Of a stretch of DNA of 21,678 nt, positions 1 to 9,599 are shown piece after piece. Source of the stretch: Welwitschia mirabilis (taxonomy: Eukaryota > Gnetophyta > Gnetopsida > Welwitschiales); the NCBI GenBank assembly GCA_051453625.1, contig JBOZIK010000001.1, forward strand, positions 92,664,494-92,686,171, written 5' to 3'. Position numbers and translations under genes: made by a program. How positions within the stretch are numbered: the stretch's first letter is position 1; every line of letters begins with the position of its first letter. Below the pieces are notes generated by a model. That model had not been told where the DNA came from and made no database searches. It was given only the letters and a program-made list of their open reading frames with translations.

Positions 1-42
1 TAATGCTTCCTCCACAATAGAATATTCAGATAACAATCAACA

Positions 43-47
43 TGGGA
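43..47. repeat. Left target-site duplication of the Sirevirus-like element
   Basis: The five bases tggga sit directly before the LTR TG terminus. The right counterpart tagga (8775-8779) differs by one transition. Copia integrases usually make 5-bp duplications. Bases 1-42 outside it show nothing recognisable. Confidence 0.6.
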
Positions 48-1063
48 TGTTAGGATTGAAATATGCTCTAGAAGGGGGGTGAATAGAGTATTTAAAAAAA
101 ATTAATCATAGATAACCTTAAATTCTTTCTTGTAACTAATATGAAATCAACAATAAGAAATTAACAATAATAAATGAAAGAATAAAAAACACCAAGATTT
201 ATAGTGGTTCGACAACCAACCTACTCCACTCTCAGGGGGCAACTGCCATCAACCTCCTAGTTCTATTAGCACAGTAGATCTTCACAGCTTCCTCCTCCTC
301 CTTCTTCACATCAAGAAAAGGGCAAGATAGTACAATAGAGCTCAACCCAATGAGCAATCAAATCAAAAGCAAGAGAGAGAAAACCTAAGGGGAAGGTGCC
401 TTAACAATGCACGATACATCAGCAATGAAGAGTACAAAGAAGAATGATTGCCAATTTCGCGCAGATGATTTTTTCTAGAATAGAGAGATTACACAATGTT
501 AGAATTGATAACCTAGATTTGTATAAAGGTCTTCTATTTATCTTTTGTCTTCAATATAGTTGTTCTAGTCTGTCTTGGAAAGCAAGATGCATAGGAAAGG
601 ACATTGCAGACCAACAGAAATCCATTTTTGCATTGGAAAAACATGCTAGCTAGGCCAATGGATATGTAGTTCCACTTCAATGTTCATCTAGTCAAACATC
701 CCACATTTTTAACGTAGGAACCACTCAGGCATCCCATACTGAGGGCTGGACATCCCAACTTTTTAACGTAAGAATTACTCATATGTCCTAGATAGAGGAT
801 CAGACGTCCCATCTTCAATTCTATAACGCAGAGCAATTTTGTACTCCGAACGTCCCAAACTAATAGGTCGAACATCCCACTTTGAGTTCTGTATTTTGCT
901 TATTCTATTGACTAGCCCGGACATCCTAGTGGGAATGGTCAAACATCCCAGTATAAATTTGTCCTTAGTTTTAGCATTTGTTCACAACATATTTCTTCAT
1001 CTGGTCTTCAGAGTTGCTTGGTGTTCATCATTGAAAATAAGCATCTCTGATATCTTTGCAACC
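48..1063 (-). repeat. 3' LTR of the Sirevirus-like element
   Basis: The repeat matches 7742-8774 along its whole length. In plus orientation it starts TGTTAGGATTGAAATATGC and ends near ctttgcaacc. The expected terminal CA is seen in the other LTR (ctttgcaaca) and is changed here. The transcription direction is right to left. Positions 691-951 carry nine copies of an ACGT-core motif (consensus cagacgtccca, see findings). A segment near 205-235 (gtggttcgacaa followed by cctactccac) resembles a stretch common in LTR ends of dicot Copia elements. Confidence 0.88.
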
Positions 1064-1080
1064 CCTTTTCAATGATGACA
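1064..1080 (-). other. Polypurine tract before the 3' LTR
   Basis: On the minus strand the bases just inside the 3' LTR read tgtcatcattgaaaagg, running into gg at the LTR edge. This is a purine run placed where plus-strand DNA synthesis is primed. The form 'catcat plus A-run plus G-run' is similar to the conserved polypurine tract of Sirevirus-type Copia elements (family knowledge). Confidence 0.7.
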
Positions 1081-1528
1081 ACATGCCATAATCATGTCAA
1101 AAATTTACAGAGGATGTTGATAATAATTCATTGTGCTCCCTCTGAATTTATGCCTATAAAATAACCTGCTAGGATGAAACCTATAAGTATCATACTTAAC
1201 CTGAAACCAAACTTATCTGCACTTTGCATTTGTCAGATTGGAAGAAAGGTGTTTCTCAGAAATAATGGCGACAAAAAGAAATTAAACAGACCTTGTTTTA
1301 AAAGCAATAAAATAAATTTTGGATACACATTTGAGAACAAAAATATTTGAATCCTATTAAACTTGATTTGAAATTTTTACAACAAAAGGAGGGAGGACAA
1401 ACAAAGATTATAGCCTAAAGACAATATTAGTATGATATCTTCTACCCCTTTGTCATCATTGAGAAAGTGTAAGATAGTAAAAGAACAAGAAAGGAACAAA
1501 GTACAAAAATCAAAGAGTGGGTAAGAAG
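1081..1528 (-). other. Noncoding 3' segment between third frame and polypurine tract
   Basis: No reading frame, RNA gene or repeat is apparent here. It is AT-rich and probably the 3' untranslated part of the Sirevirus. Confidence 0.5.
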
Positions 1529-2593
1529 TCAATCGGACGATTTTGCATGAGGAGGACCCTCAGCGGGAGCTAAAGCCGCTGAAGCTTGTTCTTCCTCCTC
1601 ATCTAATCCAAGTGGTATGTCAAAACCGTAAGTTGAAAGACCAAATAAAATCATGTATATTTTTTTGTCAATTTCTGCATAGTCTGAAGGAGGACTTCAT
1701 TTGATATCTTTGAGATAGATGAAGTCTCGCTAACTCTCTTTATCTTTGGACGAGGAGATGGAGGAGCTGGACCGATCATTTCTGAAAATATATTCATCTT
1801 TCTCAAGGTAGAAGCATCTAATGGTTTTGGTACTTTTACGAATTCTTCATCCTTTCAATGTTGAAATTTAGATTTACCAGAAGTGCAATAACCAAGCCAC
1901 CAAATGGAAAACTAGCATTTGTAGCAACAAAAAATTGGGTCATATATGTCAAAATAAATTTGCGCAGATTGAATCTGACACCTTGCCAATACAATACATA
2001 ATATATGCACATGCTGGTGATACCTCATGCTTGTGACGAAGTTTTAGAACTATATTACAAGTGCAAATCTAAAATATAACTTTGTAGAATGGTTGCAACT
2101 GATTAGTAGAAATGTTTAACTTTCCATTCCACATGTTTTCCACACAATTCATGAGTTACATCATCTTTTGAAATTGCCTCTTCAAGAGTTTGAACTAAAG
2201 TGATATTATAAAAACAATTCTCATTCGGAAAACCAGTAACTTCTAAATATCATATCTAGAATTATTTGTACATTTTTGCCATATACTCTAGATGTAATCT
2301 TATCATTGTATGTATCCAGATGACCATTGCAATAAAATAGTCTTACCATTTTCACTGAGGCTTTGGTGTCAGGATCCAAAGCATACTACCATTCTAATGC
2401 TTCAAACTTATGGAGAATCTAGAGTTCATGCCTGAAAGAGTCAAAATCTATTCTCCTTTCAGGAGCAATGGGCCACTTTAAAAAGCAGGCTAACCAAAAT
2501 TTCTTTTGTTCTTCACTGAGAAACCAATTTTCTGCAAAAGAACCTGCTGCTTCTTGTCCTTTTTCTCTATGCTGCCAGGTTGGATCTCCCCAT
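1529..2593 (-). pseudogene. Third (env-like / plant-specific domain) reading frame of the Sirevirus, broken
   Basis: Minus-strand translation gives about 355 codons in a patchwork of frames. A plausible ATG lies at 2593-2591. N-terminal pieces include KMVRLFYCNGHL and ITSRVYGKNVQIILDMI, which resemble the 'mVreFY.N ... s.VrG..i.l' signature of the domain often labelled 'putative plant transposon protein' or Sirevirus env-like. Later pieces include FPFGGLVIALLVNLNFNIE and DASTLRKMNIFSEMIG, a typical end of the same domain, then a proline-rich and an acidic tail (LGLDEEEEQ) to a TGA at 1531-1529. Several stops and at least three frameshifts break it. Its place between RNase H and the 3' LTR fits the family. 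Function of this protein is not established; envelope function was only proposed. Confidence 0.68.
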
Positions 2594-2940
2594 TGTAGAT
2601 AGAAGGCTTAGATTCATGAGAAAATGAGAGAAATTGGCAAGTAAAGTGAAAGTGCTAAGAAAGAGGAAAGAGGAATGCTAGGGAAAAATATTGAAAATGA
2701 TTTTAAAAAAAGGGGTTAATCCCTTTATAAAAAGGGCAGACGAAGCACAAGCTTCCCACACCACCTTAAAGGTCAGACGCCCAAGTGCGAAAGTCAAACG
2801 TTCGAGCTTTGACTCGAAAACAAGAAACCTAAAAATCTAGACGTTCAGGGAAAAAGTGGGGCTTCCAAGCATCTACTTGAGAAAAATGTATAACTATGAA
2901 AGTCAGATGTCCAAGGACGAACAGTGGGACGTCTGAGAGT
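2594..2940 (-). promoter_or_regulatory. Spacer with TATA box and ACGT-motif cluster upstream of the third frame
   Basis: Read on the minus strand, five diverged copies of the LTR motif (2771-2785, 2793-2806, 2837-2849, 2902-2915 and 2924-2937) are followed by a TATAAA (2729-2724) within cttttTATAAAggg, a pyrimidine-rich stretch, and the ATG at 2593. The copy at 2924-2937 is in the opposite orientation to the rest (gtgggacgtctgag). The arrangement resembles a separate promoter for the third reading frame. The sequence shows the motifs and TATA; promoter activity is inference. Confidence 0.42.
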
Positions 2941-3084
2941 TAACTCGGATTTCAAAGACAAGGATTCAAATTTACAGAACTGACATGGAATTCTTAAAGA
3001 ACAGAGGAACAAGTATACAATATTTTACAGACAAGCAAAATACAGACTATCTACATATGATACAGAAATAATTTATAATGAATC

Positions 3085-3623
3085 TTGAACTCATACCTCA
3101 TGTGGATTTACCCTAATGCCCAAATTTTGTCTTAAATCTTTGAATCTTTGCTCATTAAGAGCCTTCATCATAATATCTCATATAAAGTGATGTCTTATGT
3201 CTATGTGTTTGGTACGAAAGTGTTGAATGGGTTTTCTTGTTATGTTTATCGCATTGTGTTATCACAAAACATCCTATTCTTTCATTCTTTACACCAAAAT
3301 CTACCAACATCTGTTTCATTCATAGCAAGTATGCACAATAAGCACCTACTGCAATATACTCTACTTCAACAGTTGATAAAAGGTTGTACTTTATTTCTTA
3401 CTTAACTGAAAGACCAAACAGTTTCCAAGATAGACGCAAGCTCCACTTGTGCTCTTCCTATCGTATGGGTATAATAAGCTATGATTTTGTGTGTTTAATA
3501 TACTGAGAATTTCTCTTAATACAAATCAGGTAAGATTCTCTGGGGTCTTATTGATATCTGGCACACACCCCTACATTGTAAGCTACATCAAGCCTACTTG
3601 TCGTCATGTACAAAAGATTCCAA
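3085..3623 (-). pseudogene. Copia RNase H domain, broken
   Basis: The minus strand encodes recognisable RNase H blocks after RT: LMTTSRLDV-like text near 3600 (family LYLTASRPDI), then STVEVEYIAVGAYCAYLL (family STAEAEYIAAGSCCAQ) and a histidine-rich end near 3200 that corresponds to the family HSRTKHIDIRHHFI block. Stops and frame changes are frequent. It follows RT directly and is the end of pol. Confidence 0.75.
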
Positions 3624-4676
3624 TCATGCCTTTATACAACTCTTGATCAAGTTTTTTTCTGCTTCATCTTTTGATATTTTCACATTTGTGAAGGAGAGAA
3701 TCCTTATATCTTTAGAATCCATCATACCATATTTCTTTAGCATGTCTCTAACATATTTAGATTGGCTTATAAAAATTCCAGATTTGGTTTGCTTGATCTG
3801 AAGACCCAAAAAGAAATTTAGGTTTCCTACTAGACTTATTTCAAACTCTTTTTGCATCATCTCTAAAAAGTTATCAGCAAGAGTTGATTTTGTAGCTTCA
3901 AAAACAATATCATCTACATAAAACTGAACTATCAAAATGTCCTTCCTCTCATGTTTAATGAAAAGGGTTGGATCTGCATTACCTTTAGAAAAACCCTTTT
4001 AAATGAGAAATGAGTTTAGCTTATCAAACCATGCCCTTGGAGCTTATTTGAGCCCATAAAGAGCTTTGTTAAGCTTGTACACATAGTTGAGAATCTTTGG
4101 GTCTGTAAAACCAGGTGGTTGAGCTACATAAACCTCTTTATTACTATATCCATTCAAGAAAGCATTCTTAACATCCATTTGATATAATTTAATCTTATGA
4201 AAGCATGCAAAAGCTAATAACAAGCAAATTGCATGTTTCACCATAATTAATTCGTTCCTATTAACAATAACCTTGGGCTGCTAATCGTGCTTTGTTTTGC
4301 ACTATACTATGATGTTCATCTCTTTTGTTTTTGTGTAAACCCACTTAATTCCAATAACATTCTTGTTTGAAAGGGCAGGAACAAGATTCCAAACTTTATT
4401 CCTTTCAAATTGGTTTAATTCTTTTTGCATAGCCATCATCCAGGCCTTATCGTGCTTAGCTTCTTGAAAGGTCTTAAGCTCTAATTCAGAAATAAAGCAA
4501 AGGAAACTGTGACTAATATGCTTTCCACTTCTAGTGGTTGTTCCTTGGGATGGATCACTAACAACATTAGTTTCTAGATGATCTGTTCTTGTTCTTAGAG
4601 GAATAGATGGGCATCTATTTGTATATTTTCCTTCACCAGTTGATGTGGATGGTTGATCTTCTATTCTAGCTTCCAC
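3624..4676 (-). pseudogene. Copia reverse transcriptase domain, broken
   Basis: The minus strand reads almost the whole RT in one frame with stop codons inside it. Blocks include WMMAMQKELNQFERNKVWNLV and IGIKWVYTKTKE at the N-terminus, then QMDVKNAFLNG, YVYKLNKALYGLK and the active-site FYVDDIVF (YVDD at 3920-3909), then NFFLGLQIKQ with ISQSKYVRDMLKKYGM. The stop after ALYGLK is TAA in place of the family's Gln (CAA), a C-to-T type change. The catalytic aspartates in YVDD are intact, but the stops make the copy inactive. Confidence 0.9.
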
Positions 4677-5540
4677 TTTAAAGTTTCAACAATGACTTCC
4701 TCTTCTTCATCTCTTCTATGATGTTCAGAAATGTTTTGGTTGCTTTCTGCTACTCTTATTTGGGCTGACTCTTCTACTCTTTTGAAAGCTTTATTGAACA
4801 CCCTATAAGCCTTAGTAGTTGAAGAGAAACTAAGAAAAATCCCTTCATCTGTCTTGGAATCAAACTTTCCTACAGGATGTTTATCTTTAAGAATAGAACA
4901 CCTACTTTCAAAGACTTTAAGGTAACTTACTGCAGGTTTCTTGCCTTTCCAAAGTTCATAGGCAGTTCTTTTAGTAACAAGTCTAAGGTACACCCTGTTG
5001 CAAACATAACATGCAATGTTTATTGCTTTAGCCCAATGATGTTGAGTTTTAAGATTGTTCATTCAGCATAGTTTTAGCCATTTCAATTAAAACTCGGATC
5101 TTATGTCCTGTAACTCCATTTTGTTATGGAGTTCTAGGGGCTAAGAATTTATGGTTTATACCATTCAAATCACATAAGTCAAACTTCTCATTATCAAATT
5201 CCCCTCCTCTAGCAGAACGAATGGCTTTAATGCTATACTCTTTCTCATTCTAAACCTTTTTGACTATTTTTAGAAATATATCAAAAACCTCATCTTTGCT
5301 AAACAAAAAGGCTACCCAGGTAAACATAAAAAAGTCATCAACAACAACCAAAAAGTACATCTTTCCTCCTATAGTTCTAGTATGTGTTGGGCCTACTAAA
5401 TCCATATGAAGGAGGTCTAAGGGTCTTGTGGATGTGGTGTTTTTCTTATTTTCAAAACTTGAGCGAATGAGCTCTCTTTTAATACAAGAATCACAAATTG
5501 TGGCTTGAGATATGTCTAGCTTGGGCACACCACTCACAAT
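4661..5540 (-). pseudogene. Copia integrase, broken and with lost catalytic residues
   Basis: An HHCC-like region (ATICDSCIKRE near 5500) is followed by the core. PLDLLHMDLVGP carries the first catalytic Asp, then VVVDDFFMFTWVAFLFSKDE. The second block reads IRSARGGEF, where the family has RSDxGGEF: Ala (codon at 5213-5211) replaces the catalytic Asp. The third block after the QNGV motif lacks the usual Glu. The C-terminal part includes ACYVCNRVYLR, YELWKGKKP and DEGIFLSFSSTTKAYRVFNK. There is at least one frameshift between 5250 and 5062. Confidence 0.88.
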
Positions 5541-6054
5541 TTCTTTGATGAGATGTCTTTTAGATCTTTTAAGTTCATGTGCCCTAATCTTCTATTCAAA
5601 AGGTTTACTTCATCAGAATGAGCTATATAACACCCTTCCCTTGTTTGATCATCACAACCAATGACATACATGCATTTTGATCTTCAACATGTTGGAACTA
5701 TATCATTGGTTATCAAATTTCTAATAATACATTTATCTTTAGTGAAAGAAATAGTGTTAGCTTTATCACAAATTTGGGAAATGCTGAGAAGATTGTGTTT
5801 TAGTCCATCTACAAGATAAACATCATGGATCATAGGGTGGTGGGCATTTGCAACTATTGATCCTTTTCTATAATGTGACCTTTACCATGATCCCCAAACA
5901 TGACTTCACATCCATCATATTCTTGAAAAGAACTTAACAAGTTTTTATTCTCAGTCATGTGACACGAGCAACCATCGTCAAGATACCACTTTGTTTTGTC
6001 TTGAACCTTAAACACAGCATGAGCAAAGAAGGTGGTTATTGTTTTTTCCTTAAC
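5541..6054 (-). pseudogene. Copia protease and pre-integrase region, broken
   Basis: The minus strand reads KTKWYLDDGCSCHMTENKNLL around 6000-5940, matching the Copia protease block WYLDSGCSRHMTG. The active-site triplet is DDG (5979-5971) instead of DSG. It is followed by FQEYDGCEVMFGDHGKGH, the flap side of the protease, then GAG-pre-integrase-like text leading to the integrase HHCC region. Small frame breaks are present. Confidence 0.78.
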
Positions 6055-6480
6055 CTATCTCATTTTGTTTTTCTTTTGCCTAGATTGACCACTCATACAA
6101 GACTTGTTTTCAAAGCGAAAATCATAATTATAACCAAAATATAAGGACTTTCTATAAGGACAAAAGTATTGATGATTGAATTTATTATAGAAATAGCATC
6201 TTAAACAAGGTTTTCCAAAGGATTGAAATTTTATACTAGAAAAATGCTGAAAAGAAGTAGACATACCTAGTGAGCTTCCAACTCCACATTTCTCAAATGG
6301 GGACCTTCCACTATCCAAAAGTTTGTTTAGGATTCCTTTTCTTTGAACTAAATGTTCAGCAATCCTTTTTGCATCCTGTAAATCTTTAGACAATTCTTCT
6401 ATTCTACTATTAACTTCAATCAATTCATTTTCGAGTTCATTGGATTGTTTTTTTAAGAGAACATTTTTTCTTTCCTAAGC
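6055..6480 (-). pseudogene. Sirevirus gag C-terminal part with second zinc-finger-like block
   Basis: Residues before the protease include a coiled-coil-like stretch (IEELSKDLQDAKRIAEHLVQ), then LLDSGRSPFEKCGVGSS, which resembles the 'S..dKtGLGy' block of SIRE-type gag, and a Cys/His block around CYFYNKFNHQYFCPYRKS. One Cys of the usual CxxC is Tyr here. It is separated from the first half of gag by the N run. Confidence 0.68.
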
Positions 6481-6560
6481 TAATACTAACATTGTAAAGA
6501 TTTTCATAGGCATCAACTCGTTCATCATAATCTAAATCAAAACATTCTTTGTAATCATTT

Positions 6561-6691
6561 NNNNNNNNNNNNNNNNNNNNNNNNNNNNNNNNNNNNNNNN
6601 NNNNNNNNNNNNNNNNNNNNNNNNNNNNNNNNNNNNNNNNNNNNNNNNNNNNNNNNNNNNNNNNNNNNNNNNNNNNNNNNNNNNNNNNNNN
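6561..6691. other. Assembly gap (131 N)
   Basis: A run of N lies inside gag between the first zinc knuckle and the coiled-coil part. Its true length is unknown. Confidence 0.99.
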
Positions 6692-7676
6692 TCTTCACAA
6701 TCAAAATCATCTCATATTGCTTTTAGAGCCTTTTTCATGTTTCCTTTTGAGAATCTCTCCTTCCTTTTGTTGGCGCATTCTGAAGCTACATGACCTAACC
6801 CTTTACATTCAAAACATTGAAGTGAACTAGAAAGTTGCTTATCTTTTTCATTTCCACATCTTGAAGATCTCTTAGGAGGTCTTCTTTCTTTCTTGCTTTC
6901 TACTTAAAAACTTTTTGAAATTTCAAGTGGGCAAGGCTAGAACCTCATCTTCAACTTCCTTGAATGATGAATGCTCTTCGACTTCTTCACTGGCTTTGAG
7001 AGCTATGCCCATTTTCTTGGAACCTTCATCTTCTAGTAAGAGGGTGGCTTCATAAGCCATAAGAGATCTTTTCAATTCTTCTCCCTTGATCGTGTCAATG
7101 TCTTTGCTCTTCAATAGCCCTTACCTTAGGTCTGAATTTCTTTGTTAGGCTTCTTTTGCACACAATTCGGTTCTCTGGTATCTTCTCACCAAGTCCCCAC
7201 ATGCTATTTGTAATGTTGCTGATCTTTGTAGTATACTCGACAACGATTTCTGATTCTTCCATCTTGATATTCTCGAATTTGGTGGTCAGCAATTGCAGCT
7301 TGGTGTTCTTGACTATATTTGTCCCCTCATGTGCTATTTTCAGGGTCTCCCACATTTTCTGAGCTGTGGTGCATTGGACAACACGTTTGCATTCTTCTAG
7401 AGCAAGCACACATATTATTGTGTTCATGGCCTGAGCGCTCAAACGAACTTGTGTCTTGTCATCTGTATCCCAATTGGCTTGAGGCTTGAGAGAAGCAGCT
7501 CCATTTGCGTCTACCACAATGAGAAGTCCATACGTCTTTACGATCATCTCCCAAATGTCCACATCCAGAGAAGTAAGAAATATCGTCATCTTTGATTTCC
7601 AATGTGCATAGTTATTTCTAGATAAGAGTGGGGCTCTAGAGATTGATTGACCTTCAGTACAGCTTGATGATGCCAT
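6692..7676 (-). pseudogene. Sirevirus gag N-terminal part (UBN2 type) with CCHC zinc knuckle, broken
   Basis: The likely start is the ATG at 7676 (MASSSCTEGQ), about 50 bases after the primer-binding site; an earlier in-frame ATG at 7703 is possible. Family blocks are NNYAHWKSKMTIFL, the AMNTIICVLALEE helix, QKMWETLKIAHEGTNIVKNTK and KVRAIEE. A frameshift near 7105 is followed by DIDTIKGEELKRSLMAYEATL, the expected continuation. A classic zinc knuckle CxxCx4Hx4C (CFECKGLGHVASEC) lies at 6816-6775. The text matches SIRE-type gag better than other Copia lineages. Frameshifts and stops make it non-functional. Confidence 0.88.
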
Positions 7677-7723
7677 TCCTGCAAATCTGAAACAAATACC
7701 CAAAAGAGACTAATCTAGAGCAA

Positions 7724-7739
7724 CCGAGCTCTGATACCA
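7724..7739 (-). other. Primer-binding site (initiator tRNA-Met)
   Basis: The minus strand reads TGGTATCAGAGCTCGG, two bases inside the 5' LTR. TGGTATCAGAGC is the standard plant Copia site complementary to the 3' end of initiator tRNA-Met. It fixes the direction of the element. Confidence 0.93.
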
Positions 7740-7741
7740 AT

Positions 7742-8774
7742 CATTAGGATCGAAATATGCTCTAGAGGGGGGGTGTAGAGTATTTTCAAAAATTAATCAC
7801 AGATAACCTTAAATTCTTTCTTGTAACTAATATGAAATCAGTAATAAAAAATCACTAGTGAGAAAAGAAAGAATAAAAGACATCAGGATTTACAGTGGTT
7901 CGACAATTGGCCTACTCCACTCTTAGGGGTCAACAACTACTATCAGCCTCCTGGTTCTATTAGCATAATAGATCTTTATAGCTTCCTACTTTTTATCTTC
8001 ACATCAAGGAAAGGGCAGGATAGTACAACAGACCTCAACCCAATGAGCAATCAAATCAAAAGCAAAAGAAAGAAAATCTGATGGGAAGGTGCCTTAACAA
8101 TGCATGGTACATCAGTAATGAAGAGTACAAAGAAAAATGATTATCAGTTTAGCACAGATAATCTTTTCCAAAATAGAGAGATTACACAATGTCAGAATGG
8201 ATAACCTAGATCTATACAAGAGCCTTCTCTTTATCATTTGTCTTCAATATAGCTGTTGTAGTTTGTCTTGGAAAGCGAGATGCATAGGAAAGGACATTGC
8301 AGACTAACAAAAATCTGTTTTTGCATTGGAAAAACACTTTAGGTACGCCAACGAATATGTAGTTACGCTTCAACATTCATTTGGTCAGACATCCCACATT
8401 AGGTCGTATATCCCACATTTTTAATGTAGAAGCCACTCAAACGTCCTATACTAAGGCTCAGACGTCCCAACTTTTTAATGTAAGTATTACTCAGATGTCC
8501 CAGAGAAGGGGTCATACATCCCATATTCAATTCTATAGTGTAGATCAATTTTGTACTCCCGACGTCTAGACTGATAGGTAAGACATCCCACTTTGAATTC
8601 TGTATTCTGCTTATTTTGTCGACTGACACAGACGTCCCAATGCGAATGGTCGGATGTTCCAATATAAATTTGTCCTCAGATTTAGTATTTGTTCTCAAGA
8701 TATTTCTTCACTGGTCTTTAGAGGTGCTTGGTGTTCATCATTAAAACTAAAGCATCTTTGGTATCTTTGCAACA
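7742..8774 (-). repeat. 5' LTR of the Sirevirus-like element
   Basis: The direct repeat of 48-1063. On the minus strand it starts TGTTGCAAAG (from 8774). Its other end has CA where the sister LTR has TG (7742-7743), two transitions. It carries ten copies of the ACGT-core motif between 8384 and 8662, one more than the 3' LTR, the extra one being next to the first (8403-8416). Confidence 0.88.
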
Positions 8775-8779
8775 TAGGA
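8775..8779. repeat. Right target-site duplication of the Sirevirus-like element
   Basis: tagga follows the LTR end and matches tggga at 43-47 except for one base. Confidence 0.55.
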
Positions 8780-9599
8780 AGCTTGCCCCAAAAAATGCTT
8801 AGAGGTTAATTGAAAAAATTCTTCGAACACAAATAAATCAGAAAATGAATTGAATAAGAAGCCAATTCCCACAATAATTAATAGCTCCAAAGCTCTAAAA
8901 AAGCCATGCAAGGCAAAATTCACACCCCTAAGACGTTATAAAGGTAAAGAAGTGATCAAGGAAACTAAACGCAAAGCCATGCAACAATAGGACACTCGAT
9001 TCACGCAATTCACAATCAGGACATGCTTTGAATAACTGATCTTGGAGGTAGTCATGGAGTATGGACTATAGCAAAGTGGGTCTCTCACTGTCACCGAATG
9101 ACCTAAATCCAATGCTAAAGAATTTAGTGTTCAGCCTAAAGACCTTTCTTTGGCTAGAGGAACTCTAGTAGAAAAGGAGGAGCAACAAAAACAAGAGGAT
9201 CGGGGTGAATAAAAAACACAAGAAAAAATGGAGAAAGATAATGATAACACAGATTACACGATGACCCAGTGAGGAACGGATTGGGAAGACTGCAAACAGA
9301 CAAAGAAAGGAAAGCCAAGAAGGAATAACATACAATATGAGGAAGCTATCACTAAGACGAAATATACTGCTTTGGAATACTCACAGATACACACAGCAGG
9401 AGGAAACCAAGACAACCAAAGAACCCATTGAGAACGCTGAAAATGAATATCTGGATGTTGAAGCAAAAGTTAGTGTACCTCCAAAAAAACAACTTCTAGC
9501 AGTACTCCCAGGATCTATTCCAACAGTAATCCCAGCTCCACTGGAAGCAAAATAGCCAACAAGATTGCGCCTCTAATGGCAACTTCACCAACTAAAGAT
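8780..9599 (+). other. Coding-looking but broken stretch of unknown origin
   Basis: On the plus strand, short open pieces follow each other in shifting frames: INSSKALKKPCKAKF and RRYKGKEVIKETKRKAMQQ (8875-8990), PKDLSLARGTLVEKEEQQKQ (about 9138-9205), and YLDVEAKVSVPPKKQLLAVL with SIPTVIPAPLEAK ending in TAG (9449-9555). The lysine/glutamate-rich composition and lower AT content than the neighbours suggest a decayed protein-coding element, possibly a LINE ORF1 or gag. I cannot name the family. If MnSOD is intact, this lies in its fourth intron. Confidence 0.3.
9592..9599. repeat. Left 8-bp target-site duplication of the MITE
   Basis: ctaaagat here is repeated exactly at 9961-9968 on the other side of the element. 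Confidence 0.75.

Larger units (their letters stand above)
48..8774 (-). mobile_element. Full-length degenerate Sirevirus-like Ty1/Copia LTR retrotransposon
   Basis: Two direct repeats of about 1 kb flank an interior that reads, on the minus strand, PBS, gag, zinc knuckle, protease, integrase, RT, RNase H, a third reading frame and a polypurine tract. Integrase lies before RT, which defines Copia. The gag type, the 1-kb LTRs, the 8.7-kb length, the TGGTATCAGAGC primer site and the extra 3' reading frame point to the Sirevirus (SIRE) clade; that clade call is inference from family knowledge. Flanking 5-mers tggga (43-47) and tagga (8775-8779) look like a target-site duplication with one change. 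Every reading frame has stops or frameshifts, so the copy cannot move by itself. The LTRs differ visibly, mostly by transitions (roughly 10-15% by eye in the first 300 bases), so the insertion is old. Confidence 0.88.

Noticed and set aside
691-951. CRISPR-like array in the LTR
   Set aside because: The repeated motif is only ~10-13 bp, degenerate and unevenly spaced, and lies in a plant LTR.
3148-3405. Plus-strand 85-residue frame
   Set aside because: It is the antisense of the Copia RNase H domain.
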